Below, in pieces: positions 47,017 to 56,263 of a stretch of 64,000 bases of DNA; the first letter of the stretch is position 1; every line of letters starts with the position of its first letter. A program made the translations under genes and the position numbers. The notes under the pieces were generated by a model. That model did no database searches and had not been told where the DNA came from. It saw only the letters and a program-made list of their open reading frames with translations. The DNA lies in assembly GCF_029433115.1 (NCBI RefSeq), contig NZ_JARNTV010000004.1, positions 62,001 to 126,000 of the forward strand, written 5' to 3'. This DNA is from Sphingomonas sp. AOB5. GTDB lineage: Bacteria > Pseudomonadota > Alphaproteobacteria > Sphingomonadales > Sphingomonadaceae.

Positions 47017-47400
47017 ATGCAGGTTAAATTCACGCGTACTACCGACACCAAGGGCATGTTTGGTGGAAAGAGGGTCTACTGCCTCAATGCGATCTTGAGT
47101 GTCAGCGATGGGGAGCGCGCGCTGCTCGACCGCTTCGATCTCTGGCAAGCAAGCCTGTGGTTTCTCGCCGATGACTATGACCCCGATCTACGGAACCAGC
47201 TGAACAAGACGCTCCGCGACCTTTCGTCAGGAGTTCGCTTCGAATGCGAGGATTTCAATCAGGTGTTCGCGCTTGAGCGGCACGTGGTCGACGCGTGCTC
47301 CCAGGCGCTCAGGACGGCGGAAGCGCGAGCATCGTTTAATGGCACTGATCGTGTGTACGAGGTCACATCCAAGGATCACACGTTCGTAACGGCGGACTAG
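47017..47400 (+). CDS. Hypothetical protein, 127 aa, first gene of the transfer module
   Basis: A small soluble alpha/beta protein: MQVKFTRTTDTKGMFGGKRV, then LSVSDGERALLDRFDLWQ and a C-terminal helix with HVVDACSQALRTAEARASF. No family is recognised. A strong GGGGGGAGG ribosome site precedes it, and its stop lies 22 bases before the coupling-protein frame. Shared transcription suggests it serves the same DNA-transfer function. Confidence 0.6.
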   Translation: MQVKFTRTTDTKGMFGGKRVYCLNAILSVSDGERALLDRFDLWQASLWFLADDYDPDLRNQLNKTLRDLSSGVRFECEDFNQVFALERHVVDACSQALRTAEARASFNGTDRVYEVTSKDHTFVTAD

Positions 47401-47422
47401 GCGTACGACCGAAATCCTCGTC

Positions 47423-49393
47423 TTGGCGCTGGTGGTCGCTCTCAGCTGGCTTGCTATACACGCCCTAGCCGAAAGCGAGCCAACGCAACGTGAGCGCGAG
47501 CTTGCCGCTTTGCGGGCGCTGTATGAGCGCGTGGCGAGCAGCCGCTATCCCGATGCCGCCGCCATTGAGCGCTTCGTAGGGGCCATACTCGACGCCCTCG
47601 ACTACGAGCTGAGCGAACCCATGCGCGAGGCGCTCAGCGCGATTCTAGCCAACGAGCGCTTTCGGACCAACGCACCTGATTTTGAGAAGCTCGATCTTCG
47701 CCAGCTTGTCGAGCTTCGGAAAGAGTTGCGGACGTGGGAGCTAAAATCCGTAGACGGACAACAGCTCGCTGAAGCGTTCCTGCTCGGTGTGTTCTACGAG
47801 ATCGCTGAAGCGCTACCCAAGGCCCGCGATCCCAGTCCCTTCACCATTCCCTTCATATACGCCTTCCCCGACGCCCGCGCGTGGATATCCAGCCTCTACA
47901 AAACGCTCCTGGATGACCGCTATCAACAGCGTGAGATGTTTGAGTGGCTGCGAACCAAGCTCTATCTCAACATCTGCCACGCCTCTGGCATCGAGCCATT
48001 CTCGGAAAGCAGCAGGGCGCCGGTCCACGCATACAAGAGCGACCTTCCGCTTGGTCAACTCAATGACACGTACCTAGGCGGTACGCCATTCCACGCACTG
48101 TTCGCGTCTCCGGTGCCGCTCCAGCTCACGCACCAAGATCGCTTCAATCACATGCACGTGCTCGCCGGCAGCGGCGTCGGCAAAACGGTGCTCATAGAGA
48201 CGCTCATTCGGCACGATCTGCGGTCGCCCGAGCCGCCCAGCATCATCCTTATCGATCCCCACTCCGATCTTGTTCGCAAGCTCATGCGATCGGACCTTGG
48301 TATCGAGGATCGCCTCATTCTCCTTGATCCCCGCGACACCCAATACCCCGTCGCGCTTAATCCCTTCGCGATCAACCAAGAGCGCTTCAGCGGATATGAC
48401 GAGGTGACGCGCGAGCAGGTGACGGCCGGGGTCATCCAGACGTTCGGCTATCTCTGGAACGGCCTCACCAACCTGACGCTCACCGGCAAGCAGGAGGTGT
48501 TCTTCCGCTACGTGACGCGCCTCCTGCTCACGTTGCCGGAGGTTGAAGGTCGTAACGCGACGATCCTCGACATGCTGCGGCTCATGCATGACCCTGCGCC
48601 GTATCAAGCGGCGATCGGCCGGCTACCGGACATTCAGCGCGAGTTCTTCGAGCGCGATTTCAAATCCAAAATCTTCGAGGCGACTAGGGAGCAGATCCGT
48701 TACCGCCTTCAAGCCATTATCGAGAACCCCACTATGGCTCGGCTCTTCACGGCGCCCGAAACCAAAGTGGATTTCTTCACGGAGATGAACCGCGGCGCGG
48801 TCATCCTAGTCGATACCGCCAAAGACTTCCTCAAGGATGGCTCTGCGGTTTTCGGAAAGCTCATGATCTCGCTCATCCTCCAAGCCGTGCTTGAACGGGC
48901 CGCGATCCCGGAACACGAGCGTAAGCCCACCTTCCTCATGGTCGACGAGGCCGGAAGCTTCTTCTCAAGCAACATTGACGACCTGCTGACCGAGGCCCGC
49001 AAGTATAAATGCGGTCTCCTGCTGGCGCACCAATATCTCGATCAGGGTACGTCCTCCCTCCGAGCATCGCTCGCTGCGAATACGGGTATTAAGTTCGCGT
49101 CCGGCCTTTCGGCCCAGGACGCCTACGCTATGGCCCGCGACATGCGGACCTCGGCCGAATTTATCCTGAGCCAGCCCCGGCTCCAGTTCGCCGCACACAT
49201 ACGGCACGTAACTCCCTCGGCTGTGTCCATTCCAATCGAGCCGGTCAACGACAGCGGTTCGCTATCAGACGAGGCCTATCAGGCACTCATCGAACGCAAC
49301 CGCTCACGGGTTTCGCTCGGCCGCGCACCATCAGCGCGCACCGCTCCTCCAGAGGCGGCTCCGCTCCCCGAAGACATCAGTCCTGAGTGGTAA
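47423..49393 (+). CDS. Type IV coupling protein/HerA-like DNA-translocating ATPase
   Basis: A 656-residue VirD4/TraD-type ATPase. One N-terminal hydrophobic segment (about residues 1-16) comes first, then the P-loop domain with Walker A GSGVGKT at residues 249-255, the IDPHSDLVRKL region, and Walker B FLMVDEAGSFF with the Asp-Glu pair at about 508-509. The LLAHQYLDQ motif follows, as in type IV secretion-system DNA-binding ATPases. It would feed DNA to a mating channel. It starts at a TTG, so the true N terminus is uncertain. It is paired with a replication-relaxation gene. Confidence 0.85.
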   Translation: MALVVALSWLAIHALAESEPTQRERELAALRALYERVASSRYPDAAAIERFVGAILDALDYELSEPMREALSAILANERFRTNAPDFEKLDLRQLVELRKELRTWELKSVDGQQLAEAFLLGVFYEIAEALPKARDPSPFTIPFIYAFPDARAWISSLYKTLLDDRYQQREMFEWLRTKLYLNICHASGIEPFSESSRAPVHAYKSDLPLGQLNDTYLGGTPFHALFASPVPLQLTHQDRFNHMHVLAGSGVGKTVLIETLIRHDLRSPEPPSIILIDPHSDLVRKLMRSDLGIEDRLILLDPRDTQYPVALNPFAINQERFSGYDEVTREQVTAGVIQTFGYLWNGLTNLTLTGKQEVFFRYVTRLLLTLPEVEGRNATILDMLRLMHDPAPYQAAIGRLPDIQREFFERDFKSKIFEATREQIRYRLQAIIENPTMARLFTAPETKVDFFTEMNRGAVILVDTAKDFLKDGSAVFGKLMISLILQAVLERAAIPEHERKPTFLMVDEAGSFFSSNIDDLLTEARKYKCGLLLAHQYLDQGTSSLRASLAANTGIKFASGLSAQDAYAMARDMRTSAEFILSQPRLQFAAHIRHVTPSAVSIPIEPVNDSGSLSDEAYQALIERNRSRVSLGRAPSARTAPPEAAPLPEDISPEW

Positions 49394-49402
49394 AAATAGT
49401 TG

Positions 49403-49424
49403 CGGTGCGCATGCGTGCGCACCG
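49403..49424. repeat. Perfect palindrome between transfer genes
   Basis: The nine-base arms CGGTGCGCA and TGCGCACCG with a four-base spacer lie ten bases after the coupling-protein stop. It could be a hairpin attenuator or an operator for the next gene. No T tract follows. Confidence 0.6.
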
Positions 49425-49494
49425 TGAATCGCTCTGCTCCATACGATCCATATCGCTCGGTTACGGCGCCTATCGACTGCGCTACGCCCACCGC

Positions 49495-50415
49495 ATGTCC
49501 ACTGACGCGCTCTCCCGCCGCCTACGCCACGCTGCTCCCCAGCCTAGCGATGTGCGCCTATTGCTGACCGACGCGGACCTGCGCATCTTCGAAGCGATTG
49601 ACCGGCACGGACCTCTTCCGACCCACTACCTGTACGAGCTAACGCGCCACCTCCGCAGCAATCTCGCGAACCTGAAATACCGTCTGACCCACTTCTATAA
49701 CGGTGACGCGAACGGGCCATACCTCATCCGCCCGCCCCGGCAGTTCGCGGCATTCGATGCCAGATATCAGCACCTCGTATACGATCTCGCGCCTCGTGCA
49801 CGTACGCTGCTTGCTGAGCGTGGCACACTCACACGCCACCCGGTAAGGCGCACCGATCCGTTTCTCCACCAACTCATGCAAGCGTGTGTCGGTATCTCCT
49901 GTGAGATCACCGCAGGAAAGTGTGGCCTTCGCTATATCAGTCGGGGCGAGATCCTCACGCGTTCGGGCGCGACACTTACGATTCCGCTTCCTAGTGCTGA
50001 CCGCACGCTCACACCTGACGATCTGTTTGGGCTTGAATATCCCGGCCACGGCTTCCGCTTCTTCGCGGTCGAGGTCGACCGGAGCACCGAGAGCATTGAA
50101 CGGTCTAACATCGGCCAGACCTCCTATGGCCGGAAGGTCGCGAGCTATCTCAGCATCCTGCGTTCGGGCTTGTATCGTACACATTGGGGCATCCCCAATC
50201 TTACGGTGCTCACTGTTACGACCAACGGCACGCATGCCGCAAACATTCTGAGCAATATCCGCAGGAGTGAGACAGGACAGTTCGCGGAGCGGTTTCTGTT
50301 TCAAGCAGAGCCGACCTTTGGTGTGAACTGGCGAGTACCCCGCGATGTGCTCTCGCAGCTTCTGACGGGCGAATGGATGACGGTATCGGCGACGCGGAGC
50401 ATCGGGGAGGCATAG
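49495..50415 (+). CDS. Replication-relaxation family protein (MobC-like)
   Basis: A 306-residue protein with an N-terminal winged helix (RLLLTDADLRIFEAIDRHGPL, then YLYELTRHL and NLKYRLTHFY). The replication-relaxation core has FRFFAVEVDRSTESIER (about residue 195) and YLSILRSGLYRTHWGIPNLTVLTVT. Such proteins accompany coupling ATPases on integrative and mobilizable elements and are thought to act on origin DNA. The ATG at 49495 is preferred to a GTG at 49387. No relaxase gene is next to it. Confidence 0.78.
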   Translation: MSTDALSRRLRHAAPQPSDVRLLLTDADLRIFEAIDRHGPLPTHYLYELTRHLRSNLANLKYRLTHFYNGDANGPYLIRPPRQFAAFDARYQHLVYDLAPRARTLLAERGTLTRHPVRRTDPFLHQLMQACVGISCEITAGKCGLRYISRGEILTRSGATLTIPLPSADRTLTPDDLFGLEYPGHGFRFFAVEVDRSTESIERSNIGQTSYGRKVASYLSILRSGLYRTHWGIPNLTVLTVTTNGTHAANILSNIRRSETGQFAERFLFQAEPTFGVNWRVPRDVLSQLLTGEWMTVSATRSIGEA

Positions 50416-50690
50416 GAACAATATCGCTCAAAGCGATTAACGCATTTTGGGCGAAAGCCACTGAAAATGGGCTGTTTTACGATAAGTAGAATTTGTATCG
50501 GAATCGTCGAACTAGGCGCCGTCCCACCCATTAGTAGGTTGATTGAGGCTGAGTGTTAGCTGAGGGGGCAATCGTGCAAAACTGTGGAAAAGTGTGTGCG
50601 CAAACGGACATGATTTGTTCCTTGGCTCTTGCGGACACTTCAACGCTACCTATGTGATCCTTATTAACGATTATCTCAGGGAGTTCTTGG

Positions 50691-51929
50691 GTGGCGATCA
50701 ACGCACATCGCGCGCTATTCAGCGCTAAATCGGACGAAAACTATCTCGGTGAGCTGACTGTCGACGATAAGGAGCGGGAGGAACTGCGCGGGGTGCGCGA
50801 TACCCTTCGCGACGCGTTGAAGGCGGGCTTCGCCGAGTGGCCCCATTTTATCCTTAAACAGCGTCTGTTCGAAACCGCAGCGCTCAGCTTCGCCGACGGT
50901 GCCGAGCCGGTCCTTCGTCCAAAGTTCCGCATGCAGGGTAGCTGGTCTTACGATACTCTCAACCGGACAACCTATGACCCGCCGCAGGAAATCGATCTAG
51001 ACGATGGCGTTTTTCTTCCGGTCTCGTTCCTAACCCAGAATGGAGAGACGCACCCCGCGATCGTGAGCGGCGCCTATTTCGCCGCGGTTGAGGAAATCCT
51101 TGAGCCGGTCTGCGAAGAGAACGGCTGGGAACTAAACCGGGACAAGAACTCCTGCGTCAGGGTGCAGGTGCGCAAGGGTGCGCATGTCGATCTCGCACTC
51201 TACGCTATTCCCGACGACGATTTCCAAGTGCTGGTCGAGAAGGCCGAAGCCCGGGCCAATGCAAGCTTCGGCGCTCTTGCCCTCGACGAGGCTATGGCCT
51301 TCGACCAAGTCTACCCCACCTTGCCCGCCGATCACATCATGCTCGCCCATCGCGACGAGGGCTGGAAGCCTTCGGACCCACGCAAGCTCGAGACCTGGTT
51401 TCGAAATGCGATCGACCGGCACGGTTATCAGCTCCGTCGTGTTTGCCGCTATCTGAAGGGTTGGCGGGACCACAGCTGGGAGGGATGTCGTCTCAGCTCG
51501 ATCGCGCTGATGGCTGCGGTGGTCGACGCTTTCGACGACTGCGCCACCGCGCCGGCCGAGACGCGCGACGACCTTGCGTTGCAAATGGTGGCGGACGGCC
51601 TTGGCGACCGCCTCTCTACCGCCATCGTCAATCCTGTCGTACCCGGCCAGATCCTCGATGAGGGCTGGGACAAGGCGTGCCGGGAGGAATTTGTCGCAAA
51701 GGCGCGCGAGTTGGCCAAGGAGCTTAAGGTGGCTTTGTCGCAAGACACGCGCGCATCCGCGCTGGCGACCCTTCGCCGCACGCTCGGCGGCTATGTGCCC
51801 AACAATATCGATCTGCTCGATATCGTCGTTGCCGCGACGCCGGTGATTGTGACGCAGGGGCTGCTCGGCGAAACGCGGCCTGAGAGCCGTGACCCGGTCA
51901 AAATTGGCGGAGAGGCGCGCTATGGCTAA
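50691..51929 (+). CDS. cdnA: CBASS cyclic-nucleotide synthase (DncV-like CD-NTase, clade A)
   Basis: A 412-residue homologue of DncV. The nucleotidyltransferase motif is GSWSYDTLNR starting at Gly83, with metal-binding carboxylates Asp102 and Asp104 in EIDLDDGVF and Asp167 in HVDLALYAIPDDDF. SDPRKLETWF and CRYLKGWRDHSWEG match DncV helices. DncV makes 3',3'-cGAMP, and this one probably makes a related cyclic dinucleotide on phage infection. The last residue is Gly, as needed for Cap2 conjugation. The GTG start has AGGGAG upstream. It overlaps cap2 by eight bases. Confidence 0.93.
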   Translation: MAINAHRALFSAKSDENYLGELTVDDKEREELRGVRDTLRDALKAGFAEWPHFILKQRLFETAALSFADGAEPVLRPKFRMQGSWSYDTLNRTTYDPPQEIDLDDGVFLPVSFLTQNGETHPAIVSGAYFAAVEEILEPVCEENGWELNRDKNSCVRVQVRKGAHVDLALYAIPDDDFQVLVEKAEARANASFGALALDEAMAFDQVYPTLPADHIMLAHRDEGWKPSDPRKLETWFRNAIDRHGYQLRRVCRYLKGWRDHSWEGCRLSSIALMAAVVDAFDDCATAPAETRDDLALQMVADGLGDRLSTAIVNPVVPGQILDEGWDKACREEFVAKARELAKELKVALSQDTRASALATLRRTLGGYVPNNIDLLDIVVAATPVIVTQGLLGETRPESRDPVKIGGEARYG

Positions 51930-53676
51930 CATTCTCCCGCTCGGCATCGACCGGGCGGGGGCCATAGCAAGACTGGAAAGTTGGCTGATTGGTACTCTGG
52001 GCGCTCTCCGGCTTGGGCGCGTCAGAAGCGGATCCACCGACGGATGGCGGATCAAGGCAGAGATCGCGAGTCGGATTCTTGAACTCGATATCGAGATCCC
52101 GGATGAGTACCCGCGCAAACTGCCACAGGTCTTTCTCGCTAATCCACCCGCCTTCGGAACCTGGCCTCATGTCGAGTCCAACGGACGACTATGCATCACC
52201 TCGCCTTCCGACCGGTACGACCGAACCCGGCCGACTGATGTAGTGAAGGCACTGCTCGATGGTGCGTTTGACATACTCGACAAGGGCATCACGGGGGCGA
52301 ACGAAGATGATTTCCGATCCGAGTTTCTTTCCTATTGGGACATCACGGCCACGGGGCCGTATGTGCAATCATTGCTGGATCCGAGCGGCCCAAGCCGGGC
52401 GATAAAGCTCTGGCGTGGAAAGCGATTGTGCATTCTTTCGGAATCTAGGACGGACATCCGCCGCTGGCTCGGCAATCTAGGTAAGGCGCGTGTTGCCGAG
52501 GTCGCGATTAAGGACGCAGCCCTGTTATGGCTCGATCGTCCGCTCTTGCCGCGAGAGTATCCGAAGACTGTCGCGGACCTTTACGAAATTGCCGGCGGTG
52601 CTGCCGACAACGCGGTCGAGCTTCTGGATAGACTGTTGCGGTCGGCTAACGGACATATATTCACCGTCATCATCGGTGCCGTCGCCGGCAACGGGGCTTG
52701 CTTTGGCGGCGTCGAACTTGAGCTGCGACGCATAGACCGCGGGCGGAAAAAGAGGGGCACGTATCAGGGCGCGTCATCCCCGCAGGTCCGTCTCGGTCAG
52801 TGGAAGGAGGCGAGCCTAACCCGAACGCGCGTAGAGCGCGCCGACGCATTCTGGATTCATGGTCGGGATTCGAACCCGGACCTCCTAGAGCTGAGAACCG
52901 CAAAGATCGCGCTGGTGGGTTGCGGCTCGCTTGGGTCTCCGGTCGCGAGGCTTCTGGCGCTCGCAGGGGTCGGCAAGTTGGACTTGATGGATCCAGAAAT
53001 GCTCGAATGGGCGAATGTCGGGCGTCATGTCCTTGGCGTAGCCGCGCGCGGCAAGAACAAGGCGATCGCTCTCGCCGAGCAACTCGGTCGAGAGTTCCCC
53101 CATAGCCAGTTTGCCGGACATGGCAGACGCTGGCAGGAATGCGCTGAAACGCTCGAAGGATGCGATCTGATCATTAGCACGACCGGCATGCTCGATGACG
53201 AAGCCGAACTGACAATGTGGCAACGAGATCATACCGGAAAGGAATTCGTCTTTGGTTGGACCGAGCCGCGAGGGTGCGCCGCGCAAGCGGTGGCGATTCT
53301 TCCCGGCGCGGGTTGTCTCTTGTGCGGCTTCGACCTGTCTGGCGATCCAGAATTCCAGGCGACTAAATGGACCGAGGTGCCGCTTCAGCGCGAAGCGGCT
53401 TGCGGTAACTGGTTCATGCCCTACGGCGCGGGAGAGATCATGTCTGCCGCCGTACTCACGACTGAGTTGGCGCTAGGCGTTCTGACGGAACGGGCGTCGC
53501 CAGGCAACCATCGCATCCTATCATGTCGAACCGAAATACTAGAGGCAGCCGGAGGTGAATGGACTCCCGCTTGGCTGGCCGCGACTAGCGCAGACGCTCC
53601 AGGAGGGCGTGCGATCGAGCGGCACTGGCTACCTGACATCCAATGCCCAGCCTGCCAAGGCAAGGGTCCAGCATGA
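51922..53676 (+). CDS. cap2: CBASS Cap2, fused E2-E1 ubiquitin-ligase-like enzyme
   Basis: A 584-residue protein. The N-terminal E2-like domain (about residues 1-150) has its catalytic cysteine in GRLCITSP (Cys91). The C-terminal ThiF/E1 domain has the nucleotide loop GCGSLGSP at 333-340 and the probable E1 cysteine in AACGNWFMPYG (Cys494). CxxC pairs at 465-468 and 575-578 should bind zinc. Cap2 adenylates the cyclase C terminus and joins it to targets, priming the cyclase. The ATG at 51922 lies behind GGCGGAGAGG. It overlaps cap3 by four bases (ATGA). Confidence 0.93.
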   Translation: MANILPLGIDRAGAIARLESWLIGTLGALRLGRVRSGSTDGWRIKAEIASRILELDIEIPDEYPRKLPQVFLANPPAFGTWPHVESNGRLCITSPSDRYDRTRPTDVVKALLDGAFDILDKGITGANEDDFRSEFLSYWDITATGPYVQSLLDPSGPSRAIKLWRGKRLCILSESRTDIRRWLGNLGKARVAEVAIKDAALLWLDRPLLPREYPKTVADLYEIAGGAADNAVELLDRLLRSANGHIFTVIIGAVAGNGACFGGVELELRRIDRGRKKRGTYQGASSPQVRLGQWKEASLTRTRVERADAFWIHGRDSNPDLLELRTAKIALVGCGSLGSPVARLLALAGVGKLDLMDPEMLEWANVGRHVLGVAARGKNKAIALAEQLGREFPHSQFAGHGRRWQECAETLEGCDLIISTTGMLDDEAELTMWQRDHTGKEFVFGWTEPRGCAAQAVAILPGAGCLLCGFDLSGDPEFQATKWTEVPLQREAACGNWFMPYGAGEIMSAAVLTTELALGVLTERASPGNHRILSCRTEILEAAGGEWTPAWLAATSADAPGGRAIERHWLPDIQCPACQGKGPA

Positions 53677-54164
53677 TCAGCGTCGCTATCGGCCAGTCCG
53701 GAGAAACCTTGCTGCTGTCGGAAGCCGTGCTCGAGCATTTCAACGCCTGTCGCCAGACCCGTTTCTGGCATCGCGAAGCAGGGGGCCTGCTTTTCGCTCG
53801 CATCTCCGGTAACATGATCACGATCGAGGAAGCGACTGGCCCGCGGCCGACGGACCGCCGCTCGCGCTGTTCGTATCAGGGCGATCGCCGCGCTGAGCAG
53901 CAGGAGATCGACCAACGCCATCCGCTCGGGTTACACTACATCGGCGATTGGCATACTCATCCAGAGCCGAAGCCACGCCCCTCCGGGGCTGATGACCGCG
54001 CCATGATCAGCCGTATCAGCTCGTCCAAACACCAGCTTCAGAGCTTCTTGTACGTTATAGTTGGCACGGCCGCGTTTCCGGATGGTCTTGCGCTCGCGGT
54101 CCATGACGGTCGCACCCGTCTCGATCTGATGCTGGATAGCGTTGCCGCGAGTGCTACATCCTAA
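53673..54164 (+). CDS. cap3: CBASS Cap3, JAB/JAMM isopeptidase
   Basis: A 163-residue metalloprotease that reverses Cap2 conjugation. The JAMM set is complete: Glu35 in HREAGG, His94 and His96 in GDWHTHPEP, Ser104 and Asp107 in PSGADD. It starts at the ATG overlapping the cap2 stop. The last 11 bases are antisense to the effector gene on the other strand. With cdnA and cap2 it forms the type II CBASS core. Confidence 0.93.
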   Translation: MISVAIGQSGETLLLSEAVLEHFNACRQTRFWHREAGGLLFARISGNMITIEEATGPRPTDRRSRCSYQGDRRAEQQEIDQRHPLGLHYIGDWHTHPEPKPRPSGADDRAMISRISSSKHQLQSFLYVIVGTAAFPDGLALAVHDGRTRLDLMLDSVAASATS

Positions 54165-54840
54165 CCACCTCCAGTGTGCCGGCGGTGTTGAGGCCGCTGC
54201 GCCAGCTCCGCTTCGTCCAATATTCGCCTTTCAGAGTTGCTGCTTCGATATCGAGACTGAGATACGCAGCGCCAAGGTGCAGGGCTTCGTCAGTCTGCCG
54301 CGGCGTCGGCGTATTTTGGTTATAGAGATAGCCCAACTCGAAGCGTTCAAGATGGTCGTTCCAGCTTAGCTGGGCGCTGATCGAGTGGGAGGTGCCGCCC
54401 GTGTTGCTAAGCTTCCCCTCGACGCGAAGCCGAAAGAATGAGGCAGTGATCTTGAGTTCGATGTCGTCGTCCTGCAACGCGACTTGGTCGAGCTGGCCGG
54501 CATATCCCGGCTTTTCGCGCTTCTCATAGGCCTCGAACATGGCTTTGACCGACGGCCAATTCGAACGCGTCTTGCCCACCCACTTTCCATTTAGATCGGG
54601 GAAGAGAAGTCGATCAATACCCGGGATTCGCCAAAGCAATCGCCAGGGCCTCCACCACTGAGAGCCAGACCCGAACACGAACAGAAAGATGCCCCAGCCG
54701 CCGAGCACCTTGTTGGCCAAGCTCCAGCCCTCTGTTAGATTTTGTGGTGCATGCACGAGAGCCGTAAGTAGCACAAATATGCCGAGAGGCGGCAGCGCTA
54801 GCCAAGCTACGAGCCGTTTCAGCGATAGTGTTGAATACAT
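54154..54840 (-). CDS. cap15: Cap15-like CBASS effector (two membrane helices plus beta-barrel)
   Basis: A 228-residue protein. Two N-terminal membrane helices (about residues 9-30 and 43-62) are followed by a soluble beta-rich domain beginning PDLNGKWVGKTRSNW and ending GTLEVVRM. This is the layout of the SMODS-associating 2TM-beta effector family (Cap15), which binds the cyclic nucleotide and disrupts the inner membrane. The assignment rests on layout, motif feel and position. The ATG has GAGG upstream. Unlike usual CBASS order, it is convergent with and overlaps cap3, so it needs its own promoter from the downstream side. Confidence 0.82.
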   Translation of the reverse strand: MYSTLSLKRLVAWLALPPLGIFVLLTALVHAPQNLTEGWSLANKVLGGWGIFLFVFGSGSQWWRPWRLLWRIPGIDRLLFPDLNGKWVGKTRSNWPSVKAMFEAYEKREKPGYAGQLDQVALQDDDIELKITASFFRLRVEGKLSNTGGTSHSISAQLSWNDHLERFELGYLYNQNTPTPRQTDEALHLGAAYLSLDIEAATLKGEYWTKRSWRSGLNTAGTLEVVRM

Positions 54841-55086
54841 CTGGCGTCCTCGAATTGATATTGGCCGACTATCCGTAGCATGGCTGGAGATGGTAGAGCG
54901 AAACGCGGAATGTATCCATCTTGTAGTCTCGCCACTTGGAGTGTTGGGGAGGAGCCAATCTGCTTTCGGGGTGTACCTGAGTGCTGCTGAAAGACCGGGA
55001 AGCCCAGTCCCGAGGATATGAGGATGCGTTGCAGCGCTAACGTTTTCAGGCCACAGGGGGACATCTTCATCCGAAATGGATCAATC

Positions 55087-55509
55087 ATGGATACGCAGAA
55101 CGAAATGCAGGAAACCTTGATCACCCTGACCGCGGATATTGTCGCGGCGCATGTCAGCAACAATTCGGTTGCTGTCTCGGACCTTCCGACGCTCATCCAG
55201 AACGTCCATGGTGCGCTCTCGGGTCTCGGCACCGTCGCTGCGGAGCCGGAAGTGAAGCAGGAACCTGCGGTTTCGGTGCGTTCCTCGGTGAAGCCCGACT
55301 TCATCGTCTGCCTCGAAGACGGCAAGAAGCTGAAGATGCTCAAGCGCCACCTGATGACGCACTATCAGATGACGCCGGACCAGTATCGCGCCAAGTGGAA
55401 CCTGCCCGCCGACTATCCGATGGTCGCGCCGAACTATGCCGAGCAGCGCCGCACGCTCGCCAAGAAGATCGGTCTGGGCACCAAGCGCCGCAAGCGCACG
55501 ACACGCTAA
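55087..55509 (+). CDS. mucR: MucR/Ros-family transcriptional regulator
   Basis: A 140-residue zinc-finger regulator. An N-terminal oligomerisation part ([15 protein letters not shown]) is followed by the Ros/MucR finger [22 protein letters not shown] with Cys75, Asp78, His88 and His92, then [10 protein letters not shown] and a basic tail. Such proteins act as H-NS-like silencers of AT-rich DNA. The second zinc ligand is Asp rather than Cys, as in some rhizobial homologues. The start is ATG 55087, and the frame opens 23 codons earlier without support. It could regulate the neighbouring AT-rich genes. Confidence 0.93.
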   Translation: MDTQNEMQETLITLTADIVAAHVSNNSVAVSDLPTLIQNVHGALSGLGTVAAEPEVKQEPAVSVRSSVKPDFIVCLEDGKKLKMLKRHLMTHYQMTPDQYRAKWNLPADYPMVAPNYAEQRRTLAKKIGLGTKRRKRTTR

Positions 55510-55572
55510 CCGGCTCAACGGGGATCCGTTTGGTGCTGCGGACGGCGTGCCGGAAGCGCTACGACGGCGCCT

Positions 55573-56124
55573 CTAGCAGATGCTCTCGCAGGGGACGCCA
55601 TCGCCATCGCCATCAAGCCGACCCACGCCACAGGTGTTGAGATAGTGGTACGCCTCGGCGCAGCTATTCATCTGCCCACATTTCCACTTGCCGCCACATT
55701 GCCGGCTCGATTTGGTCGAAAGGCGCTTTCGGGCGGCAATTCGTTCTGGTGCAGGCGGAGGGGGTGCTGGCTTTACGGTCGACAACAGGCGCGATGAGAC
55801 CCAACAATCCGAACCCTGGCTGCGCTCGACCTTCGTCCAACTGCCATCGGTCTCAAGTGAGGTGACCTCGTCGCCTGACGACAGGCGCGCGACCTTGCGG
55901 CCTTTTGATTTCGGGGCGCTGCGGCAATTGGCAGAGGTACCCGACACATAGAGTGTCTCTCGGGCGCCTGTGGTTTCGGCGCCGATAGCACTGCCGGTAT
56001 CGGCAAACGCTTGAGGTTGCGTATTGGAGCTGTCGCCGCAGCGGCTCAGCATCATGACCGCGACGATAACGAGCACGACAAGGCCGCATCCATTAGATGC
56101 GCTAGATGAGCCAGTTGCGGCCAC
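55573..56124 (-). CDS. SH3-like and excalibur-domain membrane-anchored protein
   Basis: A 183-residue protein. A GTG start behind GGGGGAG leads into a hydrophobic segment (about residues 13-28) acting as anchor or signal. A bacterial SH3 domain follows (about 57-115: LYVSGTSANCRSAPKSKG to CWVSSRLLS), then a Pro-rich linker and a C-terminal excalibur calcium-binding motif DGDGDGVPCESIC with a cysteine-rich lead. It is probably envelope-associated. A short gene-free gap and the Cas5 gene lie upstream on the same strand. Confidence 0.8.
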   Translation of the reverse strand: MAATGSSSASNGCGLVVLVIVAVMMLSRCGDSSNTQPQAFADTGSAIGAETTGARETLYVSGTSANCRSAPKSKGRKVARLSSGDEVTSLETDGSWTKVERSQGSDCWVSSRLLSTVKPAPPPPAPERIAARKRLSTKSSRQCGGKWKCGQMNSCAEAYHYLNTCGVGRLDGDGDGVPCESIC

Positions 56125-56263
56125 AAGCAGTTCTCCCCCAGTGCGCTCCCTTCGTCATTAGCATCGCCTCCGTGTAGACAGCTGAGATTTCGAGATTCAA
56201 TCTCTTGATACTAGCGCACTTAAGAAACGTCGCTGGTCCAAAGGGGATTTTATATCCACCATT

